The position numbers and the translations under genes are program-made. A stretch of 64,000 nucleotides of DNA from Woronichinia naegeliana WA131 (GTDB lineage Bacteria > Cyanobacteriota > Cyanobacteriia > Cyanobacteriales > Microcystaceae). Every line of letters begins with the position of its first letter. The first letter of the stretch is position 1. The notes below the pieces were generated by a model. The model saw only the letters and a list, made by a program, of their open reading frames with translations. It did no database searches and had not been told where the DNA came from. Positions 39,252 through 48,031 of this stretch are shown here, piece after piece. Location: the NCBI GenBank assembly GCA_025370055.1, contig CP073041.1, forward strand, positions 1,178,001 through 1,242,000, given 5' to 3'.

Positions 39252-40400
39252 TTAACGGTCTAATTGGGTAAGATTGGCATTTTGATAATAGTGGGCCAAT
39301 ATTTGGGTATAGGGTGTTCCCTGTTGGGCTAACCCATAGGCTCCCCACTGACTGAGTCCTAGCCCATGCCCTGAACCGCGACCTTCAATAATAAAGCTGC
39401 CACCACTTTCAGAGACCGTAAACAAGGTACTCTTGAGCTTTAGGACTTCTCTCATTTTAGTTCCCCTGATATTCTTTGTTCCCCTACTGCCCACCACTCG
39501 CATGGTGACGATTCGTCCCAAGGGAGTCGTTTGTTCAGGAATCATGGCCCGAACGGTTCCTACACCGCCAAGCAAACTACTCATTTCCCCGACACTAAAA
39601 CCTTTATTCCACTGGAACACCGGCGCGCTTTGATCATAGTCCACCACCGCCCTGAGATAGGGTAGCGGAGAAGTCCAGACATCCTCCACATTTTCCGTGT
39701 GGCCACCGGAAGAGGCATGAAAAGCCGCGAGAATAACTTTGCCGTTATAGGTCATCACCTGCCCCTGGGTGGCATTCACCGCTTCAACGGTGCTCACATA
39801 CTCATTTTCCATGCCCTTATAGACTTGGGTGGCAGTAGTTGTATCAAGGTCATAATACCGATTACTTTCAGCCGTACTTTTATAGATCGCAAAGGTACGA
39901 GCCGCCACAGCCTGGGATTTTAAGGCTTCCAGGGGCCAAGCGGGAACTGCTTCCGAACCGACAACACTATATAAATATTGTTCTAAATTGACCTGATTAA
40001 CGGCGGTTACTCCCGAACCTTGACGAAGTAGCCGAGTTCTTCCTCGATACCAGCGATCGCCGATCCAGACAACCCCATCCCCACTCGGTTCAATGATAAT
40101 TTGAGAAGCTGTCCAACCATTGAGGCTAACACCTCGACCATTGGTTCCAGCGATCGCCGGGACTAATTCACCTAAGCTTCCCAAGGTTTTTCCTCCCCCA
40201 TCCTTGACCAGCGCGGGAGTAGAACTACCCACCTTAACAGAACTAACAGCCTTACGAATGGCAACGCGCAAGTCCATTGCCTGGGCTGATAGCACCGAAA
40301 AGAGGGTAAAAAAGATCGCTGCTCCTCCGAGGCGAGATAACAGTCTGACCCAAAAATTGAGATTCAGTTGGGACGAATTAATACTAGATTGATAGAACAT
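39252..40400 (-). CDS. SpoIID/LytB-domain protein, secreted
   Basis: The 382-residue protein has an N-terminal hydrophobic segment ending near S-A-Q-A-M-D, then a SpoIID domain (QVNLEQYLYSVVGSEAVPAWP, LKSQAVAARTFA, GRGSGHGLGLSQWGAYGLA). Homologues are peptidoglycan lytic transglycosylases or their activators. It probably acts in cell-wall remodelling in the periplasm. It lies 60 bp upstream of the ManC fusion in the same direction. Confidence 0.9.
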   Translation of the reverse strand: MFYQSSINSSQLNLNFWVRLLSRLGGAAIFFTLFSVLSAQAMDLRVAIRKAVSSVKVGSSTPALVKDGGGKTLGSLGELVPAIAGTNGRGVSLNGWTASQIIIEPSGDGVVWIGDRWYRGRTRLLRQGSGVTAVNQVNLEQYLYSVVGSEAVPAWPLEALKSQAVAARTFAIYKSTAESNRYYDLDTTTATQVYKGMENEYVSTVEAVNATQGQVMTYNGKVILAAFHASSGGHTENVEDVWTSPLPYLRAVVDYDQSAPVFQWNKGFSVGEMSSLLGGVGTVRAMIPEQTTPLGRIVTMRVVGSRGTKNIRGTKMREVLKLKSTLFTVSESGGSFIIEGRGSGHGLGLSQWGAYGLAQQGTPYTQILAHYYQNANLTQLDR

Positions 40401-40533
40401 AATAGTTTATTAATCCTCACACGCACTGCTCGATTTTAGCTCAAGTTAATCGGAGTGCAGGGATTAAATGCTTGGGAGTCGATTTTAGAATAGAGGAAGT
40501 GTAACATGATGTTAAGCAAAGGACTAATTTTCT

Positions 40534-41370
40534 ATGGAATGGCAAGAACTATCGGGTAGTTGGGTATTAATCCCGCCCCAACCGATCGCCCTGATTCATT
40601 TTTTAGGGGGGGCTTTTGTGGGAACGGCTCCCCATGTTACCTATCGTTGGCTCTTGGGGGAATTAGCGAAACAGGGTTATGGCATCATTGCAACCCCTTT
40701 TTTAAATACCCTTGACCATACGGCGATCGCTCGTGGTGTGTTAAATCGCTTTGAAAATATTGTCGAAAGATTGCAGAATCGGGGCGTACTTTCAACGGGA
40801 TATATTCCTATTTATGGCTTAGGTCATAGTATGGGCTGTAAACTCCATTTATTAATTGGCAGTCTCTATAGTGTGGAAAGAGCCGGCAATATTCTGATTT
40901 CTTTTAATAATTATCCTGTTAAACAAGCCATTCCCTTAGTCGAACAATTATCTCAACTAGAATTAGATAAAGTCTTTAAATCACTACAGGCCCAATTTGA
41001 TTTTAAATCGGATATAAGTTTGGATTTTAACCTTGAATTTAGTCCCACACCGGCCGAAACAACGGACTTAATTAGCCAAAGTTATGCGGTGCGACGGAAT
41101 TTATTAATTAAATTTAGCAATGACACGATTGATCAAACCTTAATATTACACCCCATCCTCGGCGATCGCTTTGCCAATTTGATTGCGTTTCGGACATTGC
41201 CAGGCAATCACCTTACTCCTCTTGGCCAAGAACTGCAATGGCAGGCGGGATCTGTTTTCACCCCCTGGGATGCGATCGGCCAATGGCTCAAAGATTCCCT
41301 CTCTCAGGATCTTCAGAAACTCAGTCAGGAAATTCTGCGTTGGCTCAATCCAACTGTTTTATCCTGGTAA
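40534..41370 (+). CDS. DUF1350 family protein (alpha/beta-hydrolase-like)
   Basis: The 278-residue protein has LIHFLGGAFVGTAPHVTYRWLL and YGLGHSMGCKLHLLIGSL, where GHSMG is a nucleophile-elbow-like motif. This fits DUF1350 of cyanobacteria and plastids. The catalytic acid and His are not obvious and no reaction is known. It is divergent from the SpoIID gene with a 133-bp gap. Confidence 0.85.
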   Translation: MEWQELSGSWVLIPPQPIALIHFLGGAFVGTAPHVTYRWLLGELAKQGYGIIATPFLNTLDHTAIARGVLNRFENIVERLQNRGVLSTGYIPIYGLGHSMGCKLHLLIGSLYSVERAGNILISFNNYPVKQAIPLVEQLSQLELDKVFKSLQAQFDFKSDISLDFNLEFSPTPAETTDLISQSYAVRRNLLIKFSNDTIDQTLILHPILGDRFANLIAFRTLPGNHLTPLGQELQWQAGSVFTPWDAIGQWLKDSLSQDLQKLSQEILRWLNPTVLSW

Positions 41371-41423
41371 GTAACTATGCTAATCTTAAAAAAATAAATT
41401 CTTATCATCAAGGAGCTTTAAAT

Positions 41424-41900
41424 ATGAATCGCAATGAGCTTTTTTCTGCAACAGTCTCTTTGATAGCTGCTAGTTTTTGTTTAGGAAACTCCTTGCCGGT
41501 TCAGGCCGAAACCTGTCAAGCCTTGATGCCAGTGGGGGGCAATAATACCACCGTTAGAAAAACCGTCAGTCAGCCCTCAATTCCCCTTTTTGGCCCCATT
41601 GGTTTAAATAATGATTGGAATACAGACTTTATCGTTGAATCTAATGCTAAGTATAAAAACTATAAAGTGATCCTCCTGCCAACCAGTAACGGGGAATATT
41701 CTATTCGGACGTATTTAAAGTATAGTGACAATACAGCAGATAATTTCTATGATCAAAAACCCAGTCTCACTGCCAATAAACCTCTCGTGATTACCGGATT
41801 TCCTCGTAGTCAACAACAACCCTATCAGGTCAATGTTTTTGTCGGTGACTTAGTTTCTTTGGGCAAAGGTTATCAAGTTACCGTTGAAGGGTGTCGTTAA
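41424..41900 (+). CDS. Secreted protein of unknown function, 158 aa
   Basis: I chose the ATG at 41424, preceded by AAGGAG at 41410-41415, because it gives a clean signal peptide (SATVSLIAASFCLGNSLPVQA). The frame is open further upstream to 41238 over the 3' end of the DUF1350 gene, but that part is out-of-frame readthrough. The mature part has two Cys (E-T-C-Q near the start and E-G-C-R at the end) that could pair, and beta-strand-like composition. No family is recognised. Confidence 0.75.
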   Translation: MNRNELFSATVSLIAASFCLGNSLPVQAETCQALMPVGGNNTTVRKTVSQPSIPLFGPIGLNNDWNTDFIVESNAKYKNYKVILLPTSNGEYSIRTYLKYSDNTADNFYDQKPSLTANKPLVITGFPRSQQQPYQVNVFVGDLVSLGKGYQVTVEGCR

Positions 41901-42027
41901 CCTGAGTAGAACTCTCAGCAAATATTTTGGTCAAGATAGATACCTGAGAGAGCATTTACAAAAATTAATTTTCGTATTCTTGAATTACCTGTATCTTGTA
42001 GAAAGACCATCACTCTCAAGAAAAGTT

Positions 42028-42456
42028 ATGCCGACATTAGATAACCAAGATTCCCCTCCGACAGATAACCCATCAACACTGCAAAAACATCTTAAGGCGG
42101 GTGATTTTCTTACTGCTTTTTCCGAAGCTATGGATAGAGTTACCAATTTAGAGGTTGTAACGGTCATAGAGGAACCGAATAGCACTAATCTCAGAGACAC
42201 AAAAGCCAGTATAAAAGCAAGCCAGATTGGTGACCCAGGTAAGGTTTTATATACTAAAATCAGCCTAGTTGATGGCGATATTGTTAATGTTTATGGTAGA
42301 GAATTTATTAATGAATCTGAATCTTCTCATCAATCCTTAATTCAGTTCCATAAAGAACAAGTGCAGAAGGGGGAGACAATAATCCAAAATAATATTGATA
42401 CTCTCATAAAAATCATTAAGTACGCTATGACCCTCAAAGATAAAGATAAAGGATAA
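42028..42456 (+). CDS. LDGDI cassette protein A, 142 aa
   Basis: A soluble protein of unknown function. Residues about 28-48 (FSEAMDRVTNLEVVTVIEE) resemble the start of protein B. Around residues 77-87 is TKISLVDGDIVN, followed 26 residues after the first Asp by a conserved His (LIQFHKEQVQKGE) and a C-terminal helix. The two following genes share this module. ATG at 42028 is preceded by AAGAAAAG; an upstream TTG at 41884 would overlap the previous gene and add 48 residues of unlikely composition. Confidence 0.75.
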   Translation: MPTLDNQDSPPTDNPSTLQKHLKAGDFLTAFSEAMDRVTNLEVVTVIEEPNSTNLRDTKASIKASQIGDPGKVLYTKISLVDGDIVNVYGREFINESESSHQSLIQFHKEQVQKGETIIQNNIDTLIKIIKYAMTLKDKDKG

Positions 42457-42568
42457 CCCTTAAAGATAAAGTTAACCCGTAACTATTTATCTAAAACCTG
42501 ATAGAGTACTAAGACATTGTTATTGAACAACAAGCTTTTTGCCTTTCCCTGAGTGGGGAATAAATTTT

Positions 42569-43336
42569 ATGGCTGAACCATCTTTGGAGCAAACAAAAAA
42601 GAATATTCATGCTGCTTTTGATAGCTTGGTGGATGGGCTAAAAGATTCTGTCAAAGATATTTCAGCCTTAGAGGTAAATACAATGATTGTTTCCGACATT
42701 AGCGGTTTAAAATTTAAACCTCTATTAGCTTATGAAGCACTTTATCGTATTCCTCATAAAGACCTTCCTGATAATATTATTAAAGACTCCGATGATTATT
42801 ATGATGATCTCTATAAAGGAAATCTTGAATATCCTAGCCTGAATGGAAGCAATACAAGAATTAGTTCTAAAGACTTGAATATTGCTCGTAAGAATCATTT
42901 AAAATTGCGAGAAAGACTGGGGGAAGCTGCTAAGTTAGCAACTAATAATCAAGATTATCAATTGCCTGATCCTGAAAGCGTAGAGGATAGGCTAGAACTT
43001 CACAACTTATTGGAAAATACACAATTTATTCGCTCTTTACGGAAACTGAATGAATTGCGATCCCTGGCAGAAAAACCAGAGGCTTCGGATTCTAGCAATG
43101 TTTTTGATAATATCTATGCACAAACAACAATTCAGCTAGATGGAGATATAGTTAATTGTTTTCACAAAAGACTTTTTGAATCAATGGAGGGTGATGATCG
43201 AGATTTCTTAATTAAAGTTCATCTAGATGCTGTTAATAGTGGTCAAAAGAACTGGCAATCTCTTCTCCATCTTATTTTTGATATGCTATCTCAAATCCCT
43301 AAGCTGATCAATCCTAATCGTTCTACAAATATTTGA
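42569..43336 (+). CDS. LDGDI cassette protein B, 255 aa
   Basis: I use the ATG at 42569 (GGGGAA ten bases upstream) rather than a TTG at 42539. Residues 14-42 (HAAFDSLVDGLKDSV, SALEVNTMIVSD) match the start of protein A. The middle is helical and charged. Residues 186-197 read TTIQLDGDIVNC, and 27 residues after the first Asp comes VHLDAVNSGQKNW, then a hydrophobic helix (LLHLIFDMLSQI). It lies 112 bp after protein A. No known family is recognised. Confidence 0.75.
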   Translation: MAEPSLEQTKKNIHAAFDSLVDGLKDSVKDISALEVNTMIVSDISGLKFKPLLAYEALYRIPHKDLPDNIIKDSDDYYDDLYKGNLEYPSLNGSNTRISSKDLNIARKNHLKLRERLGEAAKLATNNQDYQLPDPESVEDRLELHNLLENTQFIRSLRKLNELRSLAEKPEASDSSNVFDNIYAQTTIQLDGDIVNCFHKRLFESMEGDDRDFLIKVHLDAVNSGQKNWQSLLHLIFDMLSQIPKLINPNRSTNI

Positions 43337-43377
43337 TCATTTTAATAATATAAAAGAATGAGTTTACAAAGTTACTC

Positions 43378-44418
43378 ATGAGTACTAATGATGATGACTA
43401 CTTAATAATTTCCTCTTTAGATTACCCTCTCTTGGAAATTGTTATTGGTTATGAGCTATCTGGTTGGAAAGGTTTGGGTGATTTTATTTTTGTAGTAAAC
43501 CAAGAAAAGGCTGAAAAAATTTTTGCAATTCAGCATCGGCAAGTTAATATCCAGTTTCCACAATACTTAGACCGTTTAGTAATTCGTAATTTCGCAGTTT
43601 CATCTAGTTTAACTTTTATCACCTATTATCAATCTTCAGAAGATAATCAGTTACCTAATTATTACCAAGAAAAAGCAATTGCAGTAACTTCCCTGTCATT
43701 AGATGGTGATATTTTCCAGCAAATGATTAAGGATTGCTTACAGAACAAGGTATATCAGAAAGTGGTTTACGCACACTTGTGGTTAGTCCGTCAAACGATA
43801 AGCTCTTTTTACGCGAAAATATATAAACGTCTTCAACATATTGATCTCAGTTTATTTTTAGCATTTGGCAGTGCAAATAGTACAAACAGTATTCTTTCTG
43901 GCTTTGGCAATAATCCTGTAAATTGGCTCAGAAATTTTATAATTTCTTTATTGATCATGGTTTTAAGTCTTTTATTAATAAACTTAAGAAGACGTTATTT
44001 TGGAGAAAATTTCTCTGAATTTGGACAAAAAATATTTTCGACAGAACTCGATCAGGCGATCTTTATTTCTGGCATAGTAATCCCAAACATCGTGACAGAG
44101 AATAATTATCTAAAACCTTTACTGATGATTTTAGTCACTGTGTTTAGTCTATTAATGAGGTGGATAAAAGATCAGAAAATTTATCAACGATTGATCAGAA
44201 TTGAGATTCTCCCCAACAGCTTTGCTAGTCTAATGCTGGAAATTATTTTAGAACTATTCTTGATTATGGTTATTTTTCTCAATTTACATTTTAATTCATT
44301 TTCAAATACAATAATTGTTGCTCAAGTATTATTAATTAATTTATTGATTTTTCGGTTCCGCGATCGCCTACCCTCTTTAATCACTCAATGGTTTTGGCGA
44401 AAAATCTTAAAAGGCTGA
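43378..44418 (+). CDS. LDGDI cassette protein C, membrane protein, 346 aa
   Basis: The N-terminal 150 residues are soluble: residues 104-113 read TSLSLDGDIF, with the matching His (VVYAHLWLVRQT) 24 residues after the first Asp. The C-terminal half has about four membrane segments (near 186-203, 246-258, 283-303 and 309-325). It is the third gene of the cassette, 41 bp after protein B, and would place the LDGDI module at the membrane. The function is unknown. Confidence 0.75.
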   Translation: MSTNDDDYLIISSLDYPLLEIVIGYELSGWKGLGDFIFVVNQEKAEKIFAIQHRQVNIQFPQYLDRLVIRNFAVSSSLTFITYYQSSEDNQLPNYYQEKAIAVTSLSLDGDIFQQMIKDCLQNKVYQKVVYAHLWLVRQTISSFYAKIYKRLQHIDLSLFLAFGSANSTNSILSGFGNNPVNWLRNFIISLLIMVLSLLLINLRRRYFGENFSEFGQKIFSTELDQAIFISGIVIPNIVTENNYLKPLLMILVTVFSLLMRWIKDQKIYQRLIRIEILPNSFASLMLEIILELFLIMVIFLNLHFNSFSNTIIVAQVLLINLLIFRFRDRLPSLITQWFWRKILKG

Positions 44419-44432
44419 ACAAATCCAAGAGT

Positions 44433-46025
44433 TTAAGATTCCGAAAATTGCTGAATAGCTGGGATTAAATACTGACTCAAGGTAAAGGCATCAACCCCTA
44501 ATTCTGTGCGTTCCTTGACGGCTAAAATACCTGCCTGAGCGTGCCACCAAGCCGCCGTTGCTACCATTTGTGCTAGAGGATAATGGCAATCTAAAGATTG
44601 AGCTAATAACCCGCCCATCAAGCCAGTTAACACATCTCCACTTCCTCCCCTCGCTAAGGCTGGAGTACTTTCTGGAATTAACCAGGTTTGACCATCAGGA
44701 GCCGCGATCGCCGTTCTGGCCCCTTTCAATAAAATGATCCCTTGACTCGTTTTCGCCGCTTGTTGTACCGACTTAATCCGATCAGTATTTGGATTATTGA
44801 GATCAGGAAATAAACGTTTAAATTCTCCCAAATGGGGGGTTAAAATCGTTGGCTTTGAGCGGTGACTTAAAATTTTATTAACTCCTAATTGAGCTAAACT
44901 CGTTAAACCATCAGCATCAATAATGACAGGAATATCGGCTTTTAAAACCTTGCTAACTAAGGCTTGACATTCTAAGGTTAATCCCGGCCCAATGGCTATC
45001 AAACTATATTGAGAAAAATCTTCTATTAAACTGGGTAAATTGGCGATCGCGCCAGAGTTTGTTTCAGGACAATCAATAATTAAAGCTTCAGGAAGATGAC
45101 TCACTAACAACGGTTTTAACTCGGCTGGAACCGCAATAGATAACATCCCAATACCACTGGCTCTAGCCCCTAAAGCGGCTAAAATAGCCCCCCCCGCATA
45201 GCGACGAGAACCACAAATTAACAGTAAATGACCCTGTTGATATTTATGGGCTAATAAAGGACGAGGTAACGGCAAACAGTCTAGGGCTAATGACTGGCTT
45301 AAAATTTTAGGAGTTATTTCATGGGCTAAACTTGCTTGTAAAAAATGAGCAGGAATGCCAAAATCTAAGCGTTCAACCTGTCCGAAATAGGGCAAAGCCG
45401 GATCTTGAAAATAAGCTAATTTCCAGAGTCCTAAACAGAAACTTTGGCTCGCAACAATAGCTGTACCCAGTACTTCTCCTGTATCCGTATGTAAACCGGA
45501 AGGAATGTCGATACTGGCGATCGGTAACTGCCATTGATTGACTTGGATAATAATTTCCGCGATATTATCGGTTAAAGCACGAGTTAGACCAAAGCCAAAA
45601 AGTCCATCAACGAGAAAATCACTCTTTTGCAACTGGCTTACGTCATCAACAAAGCTTATTCCTAAACTCTGGGCATACTGGGTATGGTTTTTTGTTAAGG
45701 CTTTGAGTTGATTAAAAGGACAATAGATTTGCACCTGATAACCCCCTAGCCACAATTCCCGCGCGATCACCAGAGCATCACCACCATTGTGGCCTGGCCC
45801 GACCAAAATACCGACTTGAGGATATAACAATACAGGATACAATTGTTGAAGACGATCGCTAATTAAGAGAGCCGCTTTTTCCATTAAGGCTGCAACGGGC
45901 ATTCCCAGGGAAAAAAGGTATTCTTCCACCTGGCGCATCTGATCTGCGCTGACAATTATGTCTGCTAGTAATTGCTTCGGTTGCGATCGCTGTATATTCT
46001 TGGACAAAGTGTTTGACCGATTCAC
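44433..46025 (-). CDS. nnr: Bifunctional NAD(P)H-hydrate repair enzyme (epimerase plus ADP-dependent dehydratase)
   Basis: The N-terminal YjeF_N domain shows ADQMRQVEEYLFSLGMP, VGPGHNGGDALVIAREL and SIDIPSGL. The C-terminal ribokinase-like domain has LTPHLGEFKRLFP and ARGGSGDVLTGLMGGLLAQ. The pair re-forms NAD(P)H from its hydrated forms. The start is uncertain: GTG at 46025 has GGAG upstream and ends beside the divergent ATG of the GNAT gene at 46027, while ATG at 46088 would overlap that gene. The YjeF fold starts only about residue 46 of the longest form. It is convergent with cassette protein C, 14 bp apart. Confidence 0.92.
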   Translation of the reverse strand: MNRSNTLSKNIQRSQPKQLLADIIVSADQMRQVEEYLFSLGMPVAALMEKAALLISDRLQQLYPVLLYPQVGILVGPGHNGGDALVIARELWLGGYQVQIYCPFNQLKALTKNHTQYAQSLGISFVDDVSQLQKSDFLVDGLFGFGLTRALTDNIAEIIIQVNQWQLPIASIDIPSGLHTDTGEVLGTAIVASQSFCLGLWKLAYFQDPALPYFGQVERLDFGIPAHFLQASLAHEITPKILSQSLALDCLPLPRPLLAHKYQQGHLLLICGSRRYAGGAILAALGARASGIGMLSIAVPAELKPLLVSHLPEALIIDCPETNSGAIANLPSLIEDFSQYSLIAIGPGLTLECQALVSKVLKADIPVIIDADGLTSLAQLGVNKILSHRSKPTILTPHLGEFKRLFPDLNNPNTDRIKSVQQAAKTSQGIILLKGARTAIAAPDGQTWLIPESTPALARGGSGDVLTGLMGGLLAQSLDCHYPLAQMVATAAWWHAQAGILAVKERTELGVDAFTLSQYLIPAIQQFSES

Positions 46026-46026
46026 T

Positions 46027-46533
46027 ATGATAAATTGTCTCCAAATCCGAGATGCCTTACCATCAGATTTAACACAAATTGTTGCCATCTATAATGCCAG
46101 TATTCCCAACTATTTGGCAACAGCAGACACCGAGCCGATTACAGTAGAAAGTCGGTTACAGTGGTTTGCGAACCATTCAGCGAGTACTTATCCACTCTGG
46201 ATTATGGAAAATGAACAGCAACAAATGTTAGGTTGGCTAGGATTTCAAGCTTTTTATGGTCGTCCAGCCTATCGTAAAACGGCTGAGTTAAGTATCTATA
46301 TCGATCCCGCATTTCAAGGCCAGGGATTGGGTAAACGATTATTAGCAGAAGCGATCGCCCAAAGTCCCCGATTGGGATTAAAAACCTTATTAGGATTTAT
46401 TTTTGGCCATAATCAACCCAGTTTAAAACTTTTTTCTCAGTATCAATTTGAACAATGGGGATTTTTGCCATTAGTAGCTGATTTAGGAGAAAAAGAAAGG
46501 GATCTGGTAATTATGGGAAGACGGGTTAACTGA
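46027..46533 (+). CDS. GNAT-family N-acetyltransferase
   Basis: The 168-residue protein starts at ATG 46027 with MINCLQIRDALPSDLTQIV, the usual GNAT opening. ELSIYIDPAFQGQGLGKRLLAEAI contains the acetyl-CoA pyrophosphate-binding Q-G-x-G-x-G/K type motif. It resembles phosphinothricin-type acetyltransferases (VESRLQWFANH), but the substrate is unknown. Its start is one base from the GTG of the divergent nnr gene. Confidence 0.87.
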   Translation: MINCLQIRDALPSDLTQIVAIYNASIPNYLATADTEPITVESRLQWFANHSASTYPLWIMENEQQQMLGWLGFQAFYGRPAYRKTAELSIYIDPAFQGQGLGKRLLAEAIAQSPRLGLKTLLGFIFGHNQPSLKLFSQYQFEQWGFLPLVADLGEKERDLVIMGRRVN

Positions 46534-46695
46534 TATTTTTGTCTTTATTTATTCCCTAAAATTTAATATCCTGTGAAACGGTACGATAGGGCTTTCGAGC
46601 TCGCGTCAGATGTAATCAACGAAAATTTTACAGCAAGGAGGGTTTTGAGAAACGGATTTGGTATAACTATCCCTTTCGGTCAACTTACTTGTAAA

Positions 46696-46770
46696 CTAAA
46701 ACTAAAAAAGCAGCAATTGAGCTTGTTAAACATTTGCCTGAGAACATTTATTGGAAAGCGATCGCGTTTT
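46696..46770 (+). pseudogene. Gene fragment shared with 30783-30853
   Basis: It reads TKKAAIELVKHLPENIYWK in one frame and runs straight into a HIP1 cluster (GCGATCGCG at 46757, 46788 and 46819). The partner copy lies upstream of Rpn copy 2. Each fragment thus stands beside a HIP1 block that abuts an Rpn gene. Confidence 0.45.
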
Positions 46771-46846
46771 TTCTCTTTTCAGGAAGAGGCGATCGCGTTT
46801 TTATCTTGACGGTAAGAGGCGATCGCGAAAATGTTAAAATTTAGCC

Positions 46847-47656
46847 ATGTTTGATAATGTTTGCAAATTTCTCGCCGAAAATTTTTCCGAAGATTATGCC
46901 ACTTGGTTACTTGGTCGTCCTGTTACCTTGACGAAACTGAGTCCAACGGAGTTATCTTTAGAACCGATCCGCGCTGATTCTCTAATTTTAGAGCAATCGG
47001 AAGATTTTGTATTACATCTGGAATTTCAAACCGAACCCGATGAAACAATGGGTTTTCGGATGCTGGATTATCGAGTTAGGGTTTATCGTCGTTTCCCAAC
47101 CAAAACCATGAACCAAGTGGTTATTTATCTGAAACCCACAAAATCGACTTTAGTTTATCGGGATAGTTTTCAAGTGGGAGAAACTATTCATCGTTATCGA
47201 GTCATTCGTTTATGGGAACAATCCTCAGATTTATTTCTAAACAGTTCAGGCTTATTACCCTTAGCGGTGTTAACCCAAAGTTCTGACCCAACGATAATAT
47301 TAAGAAAAGTAGCCGAAGTCTTGGAAACCATTCCCGATAATAATGTAAAGCAAAATTTAACCGCCGCGACGGCTGTGTTTGGAGGATTGGTTATTAAACC
47401 TGATATTGTAAAAACTATCTTAAGGAGTCAATTTATGAAAGAATCAGCCGTTTATCAAGAAATTCTTCAAGAAGGTCGCCAAGAAGGTCTTCAGAGGGGT
47501 CGTCAGGAAGGCAAATTAGAGGGCAAGCTAGAGGGCAAGTTAGAGGGCAAGTTAGAAGTTGCTCGACAGCTTTTGCAGTTGGAGATGCCTTTGGCTCAGG
47601 TGGCTCAGGTGACGGGTTTATCCGAAGCAGAGTTACGGCAGGGTTTGTCGCTCTAA
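46847..47656 (+). CDS. Rpn-like PD-(D/E)XK nuclease, copy 3
   Basis: The 269-residue protein shares the nuclease core of copies 1 and 2 (RADSLIL, LHLEFQTEPD) but has diverged most after residue 90. The linker is LQEG, RQEG, LQRG, RQEG then KLEG three times. The C terminus is different (LEMPLAQVAQVTGLSEAELRQGLSL), of the kind seen in many cyanobacterial Rpn-like proteins. A HIP1 cluster lies directly upstream, with ATGTTAAAATTTAGCC before the ATG as in the other copies. Confidence 0.82.
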   Translation: MFDNVCKFLAENFSEDYATWLLGRPVTLTKLSPTELSLEPIRADSLILEQSEDFVLHLEFQTEPDETMGFRMLDYRVRVYRRFPTKTMNQVVIYLKPTKSTLVYRDSFQVGETIHRYRVIRLWEQSSDLFLNSSGLLPLAVLTQSSDPTIILRKVAEVLETIPDNNVKQNLTAATAVFGGLVIKPDIVKTILRSQFMKESAVYQEILQEGRQEGLQRGRQEGKLEGKLEGKLEGKLEVARQLLQLEMPLAQVAQVTGLSEAELRQGLSL

Positions 47657-47679
47657 AACGCGATCGCAACTTTTTAAGT

Positions 47680-47847
47680 TCCGACAATAACGTTTCAACC
47701 TGCAATCTTAATGTTGTACTCTGCAATAAGAATGTTTCACTCTCCAATAAGAATGTCTCACTCTACAGTCTTAATGTTGCACTCTGCAATTTTAATGTTG
47801 CACTCTCCAATAAAAGCGTTTCAATCTGCAATCTTAATGCTTCACTC
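47680..47847. repeat. Eight 21-bp tandem repeats
   Basis: Exactly spaced 21-bp units of the type TGCAATCTTAATGTTGCACTC run from 47680 to 47847. On the minus strand they read as heptads (SATLRLQ, VETLLLQ, ESETFLL), like a leucine-rich coiled coil, without a convincing gene start. They lie between Rpn copy 3 and the second LVIVD exoprotein. The rest of 47848-48031 holds no recognised element except the ribosome binding site AGGAGG at 48021-48026. Confidence 0.85.
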
Positions 47848-48031
47848 TCCAAGCGGTTGGGTCTGGAATTAGGAGAGATGCAGAACGCTACAACCTCTGA
47901 TGGAAAAGGGTTTGGGCTTGATTTGTTCGTCGGTATGATGGATTTTGTGTTAACTGTGACTTTTCTATATTGAAAAAATAGTTGGTTGTACTGTAAAATG
48001 CAAAGTAATTTTTCATACACAGGAGGAATTT

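Noticed and set aside
46573-46809. 78-codon frame before Rpn copy 3
   Set aside because: It crosses the degraded gene fragment in the wrong frame and ends in the HIP1 cluster.
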